From: an uncultured Lachnospiraceae bacterium
Lineage (GTDB): Bacteria; Bacillota; Clostridia; Lachnospirales; Lachnospiraceae
Reading direction: 5' to 3'
NCBI GenBank assembly: GCA_910584845.1
Contig: CAJUDH010000013.1
Span: 1 to 64,000, forward strand
DNA length: 64,000 nt
Both the position numbers and the translations under genes were made by a program. Below, in pieces: positions 1 through 8,152 of the stretch. Position 1 is the first letter of the stretch; the number at the start of each line of letters is the position of its first letter. The notes under the pieces are model-generated. The model searched no databases. It saw only the letters and a list, made by a program, of their open reading frames with translations, and was not told where the DNA came from.

Positions 1-105
1 GATTTTGGATAAAAACCTAACTGTTCGCGAAATTTAATACTTTAACGAATAGTTGCGGGCATTTTCATGTCCTTATCTTCATATCTACTTTTAAGGAGAA
101 AACGT

Positions 106-1170
106 ATGGATCATTTATCTTATTATGAACAAAAAGATATTGAAAACATTAAAAGGCTCCGGATATTGCTTCAGGAGCTTCCGCCGTTTTGCATTGACTT
201 TTTCAGGGGTATTGAGCCACGTACTTCTTCTAGGACTCGGATTGCTTATGCCTATGACCTAAGTGTATTTTTCCATTTCCTGGCAAAAGAAAATCCATTT
301 TTCCGTAATATGGACCGTAAAGATATGCGTTTAGACCATTTGGATTTAATTACGGTCAGTGATTTAGAAGAATATATGGAATATTTAAAATACCGCTTTA
401 ATGAACAAAATCAGGAAATCGTGAATAAAGAACGGGGAATTATGCGAAAAGCCTCTTCTCTCAAAAGCTTTTATAACTATTTTTTTAGAAATGAAAAACT
501 TAAAAACAACCCTGCTGCCCTGGTACAATTGCCTAAACTTCATGAAAAGGAAATCATTCGCCTGGACGTAGATGAAGTAGCCCTATTGCTGGACGAGGTG
601 GAACAGGGTGAAAACCTTACACAAAAGCAAAAAAGTTTTCACAATAAGACCAAATTACGTGATTTGGCGCTCCTAACATTGCTTTTGGGAACCGGTATCC
701 GTGTGTCGGAATGTGTAGGCCTTGACATTGACGATGTAGATTTTAAAAATGGCGGCATCCATATCCACCGAAAAGGAGGAAATGAAGTGACCGTTTATTT
801 TGGAGCCGAGGTCGAAAACGCACTGCAGGATTACTTAGACGAGCGTTTCGGCATCGACGCCATGCCCGGAAACGAAAAGGCATTGTTCCTATCATTACAA
901 AAAAAACGCATTAACGTCCGTAGCGTGGAAAACTTGGTAAAAAAATATGCCAGGACGGTCACCCCCTATAAAAAGATTACTCCACATAAATTGCGCAGCA
1001 CTTATGGAACAAATTTATACCGGGAAACCGGAGACATATACCTGGTGGCAGATGTACTGGGCCATTCGGATGTAAATACTACGAAAAAACATTATGCAGC
1101 TTTGGAGGACGAACGCCGCCGAAGCGCCAGGAATGCCGTCCAGCTTAGGGAACCGATGACAAAAAAGTAG
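106..1170 (+). CDS. Tyrosine recombinase (XerC/XerD-like integrase)
   Basis: A 354-residue site-specific recombinase. The N-terminal SAM-like DNA-binding domain covers roughly residues 20-140, and the catalytic domain follows. Visible catalytic residues are Arg near 199 (GTGIRVSE), a Lys in HRKGGN, the HKLR box near 293, the His of LGHSD near 319 and the nucleophile Tyr near 329 (KKHYAAL). An in-frame ATG at 67 exists, but AAGGAG at 93-98 lies 7 bases before the ATG at 106, so that start is preferred. It stands alone, convergent with the LysM gene, with no attachment site or phage genes in view. XerC/D housekeeping proteins are usually about 300 residues, so this may be a longer Clostridia-type relative. 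Family sure, exact role not. Confidence 0.9.
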   Translation: MDHLSYYEQKDIENIKRLRILLQELPPFCIDFFRGIEPRTSSRTRIAYAYDLSVFFHFLAKENPFFRNMDRKDMRLDHLDLITVSDLEEYMEYLKYRFNEQNQEIVNKERGIMRKASSLKSFYNYFFRNEKLKNNPAALVQLPKLHEKEIIRLDVDEVALLLDEVEQGENLTQKQKSFHNKTKLRDLALLTLLLGTGIRVSECVGLDIDDVDFKNGGIHIHRKGGNEVTVYFGAEVENALQDYLDERFGIDAMPGNEKALFLSLQKKRINVRSVENLVKKYARTVTPYKKITPHKLRSTYGTNLYRETGDIYLVADVLGHSDVNTTKKHYAALEDERRRSARNAVQLREPMTKK

Positions 1171-1205
1171 GCATGCAGAGGGAAAGCAAGGGGCCGCCTA
1201 CTCTC

Positions 1206-1751
1206 CTACTCGTCAAAATAAACGATAGTTAAATATTCCCCCGAGTGGATCAGGCCATCCTGCAATCCATTCATCCGCTTTAATTCTTCTACATATTCTG
1301 TTACCGAATATCCGCTTCCCGGAGCATATTGGTTGGCAATCTTCCAAAGGTTATCTCCCGGCTGCAGCTGAATGCTGGTATAATAAGGCTTTAATGTATC
1401 CCTGCCATCTTCTTTAGCAAATGCGTTAAACAAGCTGTGGCCGAAGAAACCGGAAAAAAAAGCAGCTACGATCAAAAGCATGGTGATAAATTTGCGTATC
1501 TTTTTCTGCCTAACCCGCATTCGGTATATCCTTCCTGAAATCTGATGGGGATTTGACATAGGTTTTGCTGCTGGCTTCCGCTTTCTTACGCGGATTCCTT
1601 CCGTCTTGGCATTACCTGGCCTACTCACAATAATATCGGCATACCACCCGTATCCGTCTGTATTGCAGCCGTCAAAAACAACACAGTTTTGCGCACCGGT
1701 ATTGACAATTTTATAACCTGCTCTCCTGCTCCCGCCTAATCTTTTTGTCAT
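1206..1751 (-). CDS. SOS-linked LysM membrane protein (YneA-like)
   Basis: A 181-residue protein with a basic, soluble N-terminal part (residues 1-90), one transmembrane segment (about 94-112, TMLLIVAAFFSGFFGHSLF) and an extracellular LysM peptidoglycan-binding domain (about 127-178, from QLQPGDNLWKIANQYA). Divergence from lexA with shared LexA boxes matches yneA of Bacillus subtilis, an SOS-induced division inhibitor, but YneA is only about 100 residues and lacks the N-terminal extension. A purine-rich AAGGGGGCG sits about 7 bases before the ATG at 1751. Transcription probably starts near 1808 from a consensus promoter with an embedded LexA box. The division-inhibitor role is inferred from position and architecture. 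Confidence 0.8.
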   Translation of the reverse strand: MTKRLGGSRRAGYKIVNTGAQNCVVFDGCNTDGYGWYADIIVSRPGNAKTEGIRVRKRKPAAKPMSNPHQISGRIYRMRVRQKKIRKFITMLLIVAAFFSGFFGHSLFNAFAKEDGRDTLKPYYTSIQLQPGDNLWKIANQYAPGSGYSVTEYVEELKRMNGLQDGLIHSGEYLTIVYFDE

Positions 1752-1786
1752 GGATAACGCCCCCTTAATAAGCTATCATGATCTTG

Positions 1787-1898
1787 TGAACGTTTGTTCG
1801 ATTTGTGTACTGACATTATATGATACGAACATATGTTTGTCAATAATTTTTTCAAAAAAATCGAACAAAGGTTTGCTTTTTTTTCGAACATATGTTAG
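1787..1898. promoter_or_regulatory. Four LexA (SOS) operator boxes between the LysM gene and lexA
   Basis: Four matches to the Gram-positive LexA operator (GAAC-N4-GTTC type): 1787-1800 (TGAACGTTTGTTCG), 1826-1839 (CGAACATATGTTTG), 1862-1875 (CGAACAAAGGTTTG) and 1885-1898 (CGAACATATGTTAG). The first two flank or overlap the LysM promoter. The last two lie just upstream of lexA, one directly before a TATATA at 1899-1904 that is a plausible lexA -10. This predicts autoregulation of lexA and tight SOS control of the LysM gene. Confidence 0.9.
1815..1843 (-). promoter_or_regulatory. Consensus sigma-A promoter of the LysM gene
   Basis: On the minus strand TTGACA (1843-1838) is followed by exactly 17 bases and TATAAT (1820-1815), a perfect housekeeping promoter. 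The LexA box at 1826-1839 fills the spacer, so bound LexA should block RNA polymerase directly. Expected start of transcription is near 1808. Confidence 0.85.
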
Positions 1899-1960
1899 TA
1901 TATAGGTAGGAAATTATCGAATATTTCAGAAAACAACGAGAGTCAGGAGGACGCATTACG

Positions 1961-2578
1961 ATGAGCCAAGGAAAAATTACAGCCAAACAGCAAGAAATAT
2001 TGGCGTTTATTAAAGAGACAATTTTGAATAAAGGGTATCCTCCAACCGTAAGGGAGATCTGTGAAGCAGTCCGTCTGAAATCGACTTCCTCTGTCCACTC
2101 CCATCTGGAAACTTTAGAACACAATGGTTATATCCGTAGGGATCCGACCAAACCCAGGGCTATGGAAATTTTGGACGACGGCTTTGGACTTGCCCGCAGG
2201 GAGCTGGTACAAGTGCCGGTAGTGGGTACCGTTGCTGCCGGGCAGCCGATTCTAGCTGAAGAAAACATCGAGGACTATTTTCCCGTTCCGGCCAATATCT
2301 TACCCAACAGCCAGACTTTTATGCTTCGGGTTAAGGGGGACAGCATGGTTAATGCCGGCATCTTTGAAGGAGACCAGATTATCGTGGAACAAACTTCCAT
2401 CGCTGATAACGGCGATATCGTGGTGGCCCTTATTGATGACTCAGCCACTGTGAAACGCTTTTTCAAAGAAGACGGCTATTACCGGCTACAGCCGGAAAAC
2501 GACTCCATGGAACCGATTATTGTATCCCATATGGAAGTTTTGGGAAAAGTAGTCGGCTTGTTCCGTTGTATGAATTGA
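1961..2578 (+). CDS. lexA: LexA repressor
   Basis: SOS-response repressor and self-cleaving peptidase, 205 residues, the normal length. The N-terminal winged helix (residues 1-70) carries the PTVREICEAVRLKSTSSVHS recognition region. The C-terminal S24 peptidase domain shows the Ala-Gly cleavage bond (VAAGQP, about 91-92), the catalytic Ser near 127 (GDSMVNAG) and the catalytic Lys near 163 (ATVKRFF). AGGAGG at 1945-1950 is 10 bases before the ATG. It is divergent from the LysM gene and preceded by its own operators. RecA-stimulated cleavage would relieve repression (established for the family). Confidence 0.97.
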   Translation: MSQGKITAKQQEILAFIKETILNKGYPPTVREICEAVRLKSTSSVHSHLETLEHNGYIRRDPTKPRAMEILDDGFGLARRELVQVPVVGTVAAGQPILAEENIEDYFPVPANILPNSQTFMLRVKGDSMVNAGIFEGDQIIVEQTSIADNGDIVVALIDDSATVKRFFKEDGYYRLQPENDSMEPIIVSHMEVLGKVVGLFRCMN

Positions 2579-2614
2579 TCCTACAAACTAAACGCAGACG
2601 ATCACTTGCCAAAG

Positions 2615-2734
2615 ACGCCCTCTTTCCCCATTGCCGTCACGTTTCAGTTTATTGCTTACTATGCATCTTTGGCCAAAAACTTAAATGTTGTGGAACAGCC
2701 AAGGGATCTGGCTCAACCAGTTATGGTAGAATAG
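2615..2734 (+). pseudogene. Remnant of the C-terminus of GlmS (SIS-domain sugar isomerase)
   Basis: One frame reads TFQFIAYYASLAKNL and then PRDLAQPVMVE followed by a stop at 2732-2734. This resembles the invariant tail of glucosamine-6-phosphate synthase (typically PLQLLAYY...DKPRNLAKSVTVE). There is no start codon or upstream coding sequence, because lexA ends 36 bases earlier, so it can only be a leftover piece. It could instead come from another SIS-domain protein. The similarity was judged by eye. Confidence 0.5.
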
Positions 2735-2939
2735 CCTGTAAGGCAGAAATGTTTTCTATGAAGTCGCCGCCACCCATAGAAAGGGGGCCTCGGGACGCGG
2801 GCTCTAAGCCCGCCCTGCTTGGCTGCACATCAATGCGCTGGCTTCCCCCTTTACACTCTTATGCCAGTGCGCCGGACTGAATGAAGCACCATGAAGAAGT
2901 ATATCCAGGGGTGCTGCCTCCCCTTTATATTCTTCGGTA
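2735..2939. other. Non-coding stretch inside the remnant region
   Basis: No credible gene is visible. A short GC-rich hairpin (GCGGGCT-CTA-AGCCCGC, near 2798-2814) is present but has no T-run, so it is not an obvious terminator for lexA. Confidence 0.4.
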
Positions 2940-3274
2940 GAAATTCTACATTGCCAATAAAGTTATCGATAATTTCAATTTTCTGATTATCTGCCATGGC
3001 TTCAACCTCATGTATCAGGAAATAGAAACCGCTTTTTCTCCCGCATCACAGACATTGATGATATTCGGATGCATGATTCCCTCCTCCGCCTGTGCTTCAA
3101 ATCCGAATTTGGACACAAAATCGGCATTTATACGGAATTCCTATTTCAGTATCTTGACCTCCCAAAACGGTTCCGCTTGAAATCTCTAACCTTATACACA
3201 TATGACATCCTTCCAGTGCCAATCTTTTTCAGTATTTCATATCGCCCGCCTATTACCATCCCAGCCCTAATCAT
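2940..3274 (-). pseudogene. N-terminal remnant of a Ser/Thr protein kinase (PrkC/Stk1-like)
   Basis: Read on the minus strand from the ATG at 3274, the first frame gives MVIGGRYEILKKIGTGRMSY and then VYKVRDFKRNRF, the glycine-rich loop of bacterial Hanks-type kinases. After a frameshift the next frame gives VKILK, a TAG stop, EFRINADFVSKFGFEAQAEEG and MHPNIINVCDAGE, matching the catalytic-Lys strand and alpha-C region. A third frame adds GFYFLIHEVEA, resembling the hinge. At least two frameshifts and one in-frame stop are present. Catalytic loop, membrane segment and PASTA domains are gone, so this is a decayed 5' piece with no function as a kinase. Confidence 0.8.
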
Positions 3275-3345
3275 ACTCCACCCCGTCCCGCTGACGATCC
3301 AATAACGGCATCCTTACCGTTTTGTCACATATACCTTTTATTCCG

Positions 3346-4498
3346 TCATTTCTCTATAGACACTGCCTTTGTATATCGCACCATTTTCAGGACTACATAA
3401 ACTGCAACCAGCAATTCCGTAATCGGCATCGCAAACCAAACCGCATTTGCCCCTGCCACAGCCGGAAGAATGTAGATCAACATCCCGCTGACCACCGCGC
3501 CCCTGGCAACAGAAACAATGAAAGAAGCCATCGGTTTCATCAGCGTCTGAAAATAGTAAGTAGAAAAAATATTAAGCGGAAGCAGCAGGAAAGAAATGCC
3601 ATAACAACAAATAATACCCGGGGCAATAGCCAGGATCTCCTCCGTAGGAGTCATAAAAATACGGACAAAGAAATTGGGGGCAAAAACAGCAAGTGCCGTC
3701 CAAACCACTCCAAATACCGCCGCCGTCCCTAATGCATATTTCAAAATCTGCACAATCCGTTTCCCTTTTCCCGCGCCAAAATTCGCAGAGAACATCGGCT
3801 GGGACGCCTGGCCGATGCTGTAAGCACAACACTGGACAAACGTGCTGATATTAATGATGATGCCATAGACTGCCAGCGCATCCGTTCCCAGGTATTTTAA
3901 AATCTGCCTGTTAAACAACATTGTAAGAATCCCCATCGCCACGTCGATAAAAAAGGTGGAAAAACCGGTGATACAAATGGACTTTATGGTGAAAAATAAT
4001 TTCACAGGCTTTACAATCCTCAAAGTATTCTTTTTACTGCGAAAATGTGTCAGCATTACCAACAGGGAAAAGACAGATCCCATGGCAGTTGCAAGGCCTG
4101 CACCCATAATTCCCATCCTTAACACAAAAACAAAAAAATAATCCCCAAATACATTAAAGATTCCACCCAACAACACCGCCTTCGTTGCAAGGGCAGGATT
4201 CCCATCGTTGCGTAAAAAAGCTGACATAAGCTGTGTAAACAAGAAACTCGGCACTACAAATTTAACTGGAAGCAGATAACTCCTTGCCAGCGGGAGCAGC
4301 GTTTCCTCCGCCCCAAACAGCCGCAACAGCTCCACGTCAAAAAAGACCACTGCCAACCATGTAAGGGCAGCCAGAACCGCCGCCCCAATAAATGCAGCAG
4401 TAAAGTATTCATTAGACTTTTTCTGATTCTGTTCAGATTCTCCACGCAATGTAGTAAAAAGCACAGAACCATTTGATTTTACTTGTAAGCAGATCCAT
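3346..4498 (-). pseudogene. MATE-family multidrug exporter, disrupted by an internal deletion
   Basis: The long readable part (372 residues from 4464) is a typical MATE C-terminal portion with about nine to ten membrane segments, for example GGIFNVFGDYFFVFVLRMGI and GQASQPMFSANFGAG. Full MATE proteins have about 450 residues. The original start survives at 4498 (MDLLTSKIK, with GAGGAGG about 11 bases upstream), but after about 10 codons the frame jumps straight to GSVLFTTLRGES, which normally lies about 80 residues further on. About 240 bases are therefore missing and the frame is shifted. The remaining ATG at 4464 lacks a good ribosome site. Any product would lack the first helices. It was probably a Na+- or H+-driven drug exporter. 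Confidence 0.7.
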
Positions 4499-4623
4499 AT
4501 CGTTTCTTTCCTCCTCTGATCTCTTTTTGCTTCCTAAAAGTAAAAAAGCCGGATAAAGAACAGACTTTTCAATCTGTGCCTTATCCAGCATATCACTTCC
4601 ACCGAGCAATATACCCTCCGAGC
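4433..4623 (-). promoter_or_regulatory. Leader/attenuator copy A with upstream ORF, 5' of the MATE pseudogene
   Basis: The conserved repeat spans 4541-4623 and is about 95% identical to 5926-6006. On the minus strand it contains GGTGGAAG and an ATG at 4591 opening a small reading frame (MLDKAQIEKSVLYPAF..., to 4433). Within that frame GGATAAGGCACAGA and TCTGTTCTTTATCC form a stem with two mismatches, followed by GGC and a T-run, i.e. an intrinsic terminator. The MATE start (4498) lies just downstream. A translated upstream ORF overlapping a terminator is the classic layout of ribosome-mediated attenuation of antibiotic-resistance genes (inference). Confidence 0.55.
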
Positions 4624-4652
4624 AAGCTGCCTGCATGATATAAAATGCAGAA

Positions 4653-5101
4653 TTATTCAATTTTCCTTCCCATTAAAGTAACCCCGTCTTCCCTTTCAAA
4701 ACCATGCTTTCCATAAAACTCCGGAAGTATGCCTTCATTTGCGGTAATCAGGTTTACGCCTTTGATTCCGCGTTCTTCCATCTCCGCAAGACAGCATTCC
4801 AGCAATTTTGATGCAATGCCTTTTCTCTGGTAATCCGGCAAAACCGCAAGGTCATTGATCTCAAAAACTCTTCCATAATGAAACAGCATCGTACTGCCCA
4901 AAATGAACCCCACTACTTTGCCCTCCGACAAGCACTCTAATCCATAAGATTGTTTTGATTCTAAAATTTACTGACATGGAGTATTGCATCCTCTATTTTC
5001 CAACAATCATTCCAGGGTTCTCCGGAAAATGCTTTTGCATATATTTCCCCGTATTCTTGAATATGTTCTAATGAACAGCTTTTTATAATATAACTTCCCA
5101 T
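4653..5101 (-). pseudogene. GNAT-family N-acetyltransferase with a frameshift
   Basis: The ATG at 5101 follows GGAGG and opens MGSYIIKSCSLEHIQEYGEI and AFSGEPWNDCWKIEDA, a typical GNAT N-terminus. The frame hits TAG right after VSKF. The next frame continues seamlessly as LESKQSYGLECLSEGKVVGF and the acetyl-CoA-binding motif DYQRKGIASKLLE, ending at 4653. The break falls in an AAATTTT run (near 4967-4975) and needs only one base to repair, so it is either a recent mutation, a sequencing error or, less likely, programmed slippage. Restored length is about 150 residues, normal for the family. Substrate unknown. Confidence 0.8.
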
Positions 5102-5209
5102 ATCAATCCCTCCCTACCACTCGCCAAACAACGGGCGCGGAATATACCATCATTTTTCAAAATCCAATTGATAGCGTCTGCTGACCACACTTATATCAGA
5201 ATTATGCGC

Positions 5210-5401
5210 CTATTTTGTCCATGCATGATAACTGTTTATAATATCTTCTAACAGGCCATTATCCATTGATTCACAAAATGCCCTGCACTTCTCCACTATT
5301 TTCTCAGGCTTATTTTCACATTGCCCTACATACTGCTCCAATCTGTGGTTGCAGGGAAACAGAAATTTGTTCCCCTGTAGTATCTCAGCCAGCATATGCA
5401 A
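5210..5401 (-). pseudogene. Unrecognised 63-residue reading frame, probably a C-terminal gene fragment
   Basis: The frame reads MHMLAEILQGNKFLFPCNHR then LEQYVGQCENKPEKIVEKCR and ends IINSYHAWTK. There is no convincing ribosome site, and its first codons fall in a 32-bp sequence repeated 69 bases away, so the start is probably artificial. The pattern vaguely recalls the tail of nucleotidyltransferase-domain proteins, but I cannot claim the family. It lies among other decayed genes. Confidence 0.3.
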
Positions 5402-5483
5402 TATGTGATTTCACTGCTAAGATTACCGAAGCAGCCCGGTTACGTATACTGTATCAGCTGGCATATGCAATATATGATTTCAC
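5383..5483. repeat. Two imperfect 32-bp direct repeats, 69 bp apart
   Basis: The sequence at 5383-5414 and that at 5452-5483 share the core GCATATGCAATAT followed by TGATTTCAC, with a few substitutions. They probably arose by local duplication. The surrounding interval 5402-5891 contains only stop-riddled frames and no gene I can support. Confidence 0.6.
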
Positions 5484-5891
5484 CCGCCACACATATCTTC
5501 ATGTATCCGTCTGCCTTGCAAGCCTTCCAGAAATATTCCGTAATTCAACATGAGGCCACTGTAAAATGATAACATTTGATCGGGCATTTCCGTTTCCTGA
5601 AAATCTGCAGTCTACATGACCGGCTCAGGAATTTCCGGATCATCGCTGAACATGACCCTTGCGCGGCAAAAAGAAATCCTTGTAGGCTCGCTTCCCTTCT
5701 GTGCTACAACCTTTAAATGTAGGTGCATTTCCCCTGAATCACATCTGTCAGTTCATTATATTTTTCCTGGTATTCAAATTCTTCCTGGCTGACCGCCGCT
5801 TTTTAGTCCAGATCAGAATCTACCCTCCTTTTTCATTGTTCGTAGCATACACTTTATCTTCCGTTTTTCCATCAGCAACCCCATAATGTTC

Positions 5892-6047
5892 TCATCCCCA
5901 CAATTTGCCTCCACCTCCCAAAAAATAAAAAGCCGGATAAAGAACAGACTTTTCAATCTGCGCCTTATCCAGCATATTACTTCCACTGAGCAATACACCC
6001 TCCGAGCTAATAATAAGTATATTATTAAAAACAGAGATGTTTGTCAA
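5892..6047 (-). promoter_or_regulatory. Leader/attenuator copy B with its own promoter and leader ORF
   Basis: TTGACA (6047-6042), 17 bases, then TAATAT (6024-6019) form a strong minus-strand promoter. The transcript enters the repeat at 6006-5926, nearly identical to 4541-4623. The leader ORF runs 5975-5892 and encodes MLDKAQIEKSVLYPAF plus 11 more residues before TGA. The same stem-loop plus T-run overlaps the ORF. Downstream (5891-5402) no intact gene remains, so this regulatory element appears orphaned. Confidence 0.55.
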
Positions 6048-6090
6048 GTCAATTTAACAGCAAAATTATTGAAAAAATTATTGAAACAGT

Positions 6091-6210
6091 TACAAGGGAC
6101 ACAACGTTGTTTTCTATGTCTATGCCAAACCCAACAAATGCGGTCCAAAAACGGTTCTCAACTACATTGGTCGTTACCTTGGACGGCCGATAATCGCCAC
6201 TTCCCGGATT
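6091..6210 (+). pseudogene. IS91-type transposase fragment (central part, plus orientation)
   Basis: A 40-codon stretch reads YKGHNVVFYVYAKPNKCGPK and then TVLNYIGRYLGRPIIATSRI. This matches the Y2-transposase core of IS91-like elements (YAKP..G..VL.YLGRY..R.AIS.SRI). There is no start and the homology stops near 6210, exactly where the opposite-strand fragment begins. Confidence 0.7.
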
Positions 6211-6213
6211 GGC

Positions 6214-6425
6214 TGCATAGCCAAAGGCAGGAAGGATAGCGGTGCGCCATTGATGGAAGCTACTGTAAATACGATAGTTTTCACTGGAGACAGCCCAGTG
6301 AAGTTTTTTGTCAATCTCCCGGTGCCGTGCATAAAAGCCACTATAGCGGATCATTTTATAATGCTTTTCAGGGATATGCCGGATGGGCCGCTTAATGAAG
6401 TCCATAACCGGGATGATGGATACTT
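6214..6425 (-). pseudogene. IS91-type transposase fragment (C-terminal part, inverted)
   Basis: On the minus strand the frame reads VMDFIKRPIRHIPEKHYKMI, RYSGFYARHREIDKKLH and SFHQWRTAILPAFGYA, which is the segment that follows the plus-strand fragment in IS91-like transposases. It lies in the opposite orientation, so the element has been internally inverted and truncated. It ends directly at the stop codon of the next gene (6425). Confidence 0.7.
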
Positions 6426-7066
6426 TAGGAATTTTTCTTCAAGTAGGCTTGCCTCGCCCTGGTCAGTTCCAGGATCATGTCTACGGCCCCGTCGATGCCT
6501 ATGGCGCTTCTGTTGATACACAAATCATAACTGCGGGAATCCCCCCATTTTTTACTGGAATAATAATTATAATAGCTGGCCCGTTTTTTATCTGTTTTTA
6601 CCATAATATCCTTTGCCTTTGCGCTGTCTACCTGGTAAAGCTTTTCTAAATGGGCAATTTTATCTTCTGCATTTGCCGTAATGAAAACGGAAGAAACGTT
6701 AGGATACTCAGACAACGCATAATCGGCACAACGGCCTACAATGACACACGACTCTTCGTCAGCCAATTTTTTGATCGTATCAAATTGGGCCAAAAAGATT
6801 TTATGGTTTAATGGCATGTCCATGTAGGCAGAGCTGGTATATGACTTAGAATAAGTGTCCATCACTAATGAATAAAGAAAACTGCTGGTAGGCCTTTCGT
6901 CATGGGTCTCAAATAATTCTTCACACAACCCACTATTTTTAGCCGCCAAGGCCAACAGCTCTTTGTCGTAACACTTAACCCCCAAACGCTCAGCCACTTT
7001 TTCACCAATCTGTTTACCGCCGCTTCCGCACTGCCTTCCTATTGTTACCACTAAGTTCCCCTTCAT
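6425..7066 (-). CDS. Cytidylate kinase-like family protein
   Basis: A 213-residue nucleotide kinase-like protein. The P-loop GRQCGSGGKQIGE is at residues 9-21, followed by CYDKELL, a conserved VGRCADYAL segment near 105 and a basic lid-like region (KTDKKRASYYNYYSSKKWG). The ATG at 7066 follows AAGGAGAGGG at good spacing, so the in-frame ATG 51 bases upstream is rejected. Members of this family resemble CMP kinase but have not generally been assigned a substrate. Its 3' end abuts the IS91 remnant, and the AT-rich stretch 7067-7240 upstream is its likely promoter region. Confidence 0.8.
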   Translation of the reverse strand: MKGNLVVTIGRQCGSGGKQIGEKVAERLGVKCYDKELLALAAKNSGLCEELFETHDERPTSSFLYSLVMDTYSKSYTSSAYMDMPLNHKIFLAQFDTIKKLADEESCVIVGRCADYALSEYPNVSSVFITANAEDKIAHLEKLYQVDSAKAKDIMVKTDKKRASYYNYYSSKKWGDSRSYDLCINRSAIGIDGAVDMILELTRARQAYLKKNS

Positions 7067-7240
7067 AGATATACCCTCTCCTTTCAGCAACAACATAACT
7101 TTGCGGGTTATCCCCATATCCTTTATCCCAGTCCAGCAGGTATTTATTTATGCTGGACTACTACTAATTATATTATATATTAAAATTCCGAAAAAGTACA
7201 TATTAATTTAGAATTTAAATAAAACTTATGTGGAAACAAA

Positions 7241-8152
7241 TTACTGTTCCAACTTTATCAGCAATTTCTCAAAATATTCCGGCAATGGCGCGTGAACTTC
7301 CAAATATTCCTTGGTGCGCGGATGGCAAATACCCAAAATCCCTGCATGCAAAGTTTGGCCTTCCAATTCGGGGAACGGGCATTTGGATGGGCCATAAGTC
7401 CTATCCCCTAACAAAGGATAGCCGATGGAAGCCATGTGCACCCGGATTTGATGGGTCCGCCCGGTTTCCAAACGGCATTCCATATAAGTAAACTGATGAA
7501 AACGACGGAGCACATGATAATGCGTTACCGCCGTTTTCCCGTTTTTTTCATTAATACTCATTTTTTTCCGTTCCGTAGGATGGCGGCCAATCGGGGCGTT
7601 TACAGTCCCCTCATCCGACTTGATTCTTCCATGGACAATGGCATAATACACCCTGGTAATGGAATGGTCTTTCAATTGTTGGGCAACATCATTATGGGCC
7701 TGGTCGTTTTTGCACACAATCAACGCACCGGTCGTGTCCTTGTCTATCCGATGCACAATCCCAGGCCGCAGCACCCCGTTTATTCCGGATAAATCTTCTT
7801 TGCAGTAAGCCATCAAACCATTAACCAAGGTTCCTGTCAGATGGCCCGCTGCCGGGTGCACTACCATGCCCTTAGGTTTGTTGACAATCAAAATATCTTT
7901 ATCCTCATACAGGATATCCAAAGCTAAGTTTTCCGGCAAGACAGGCAATTCCACCGCCTCTGGCAGATGGATCCGGACGGTTTCCCCCGGCGTTACCTTG
8001 TAACTGCTTTTAACCGGCTTCTCATTGACCAGCACACAGCCGTCTTTTAATAATTTTTGTAGGTAAGAACGGGAAAGGCCTTCGCAGTGGCTGCTTAAAT
8101 ACCGGTCAATGCGGGTATCCCCCCCTTCATCAACCAAGATGTCCTGTATCAC
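7241..8152 (-). CDS. rluD: RluD-family 23S rRNA pseudouridine synthase
   Basis: A 303-residue enzyme with an N-terminal S4 RNA-binding domain (about 13-75, RIDRYLS...SRSYLQKLLKDG) and the RluA-type catalytic domain carrying the active Asp137 in HRIDKDTTG. It isomerises uridines in ribosomal RNA, by analogy to RluD in helix 69. The start overlaps the end of lspA by four bases (ATGA), so the two are translationally coupled. This lspA-rluD pairing is standard in Gram-positive bacteria. The exact uridine target is inferred; RluC/RluA-type targets are also possible. Confidence 0.93.
   Translation of the reverse strand: MIQDILVDEGGDTRIDRYLSSHCEGLSRSYLQKLLKDGCVLVNEKPVKSSYKVTPGETVRIHLPEAVELPVLPENLALDILYEDKDILIVNKPKGMVVHPAAGHLTGTLVNGLMAYCKEDLSGINGVLRPGIVHRIDKDTTGALIVCKNDQAHNDVAQQLKDHSITRVYYAIVHGRIKSDEGTVNAPIGRHPTERKKMSINEKNGKTAVTHYHVLRRFHQFTYMECRLETGRTHQIRVHMASIGYPLLGDRTYGPSKCPFPELEGQTLHAGILGICHPRTKEYLEVHAPLPEYFEKLLIKLEQ

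Noticed and set aside
1852..2124. Minus-strand reading frame overlapping the start of lexA
   Set aside because: It is antisense to lexA and spans its operators; no ribosome site or homology.
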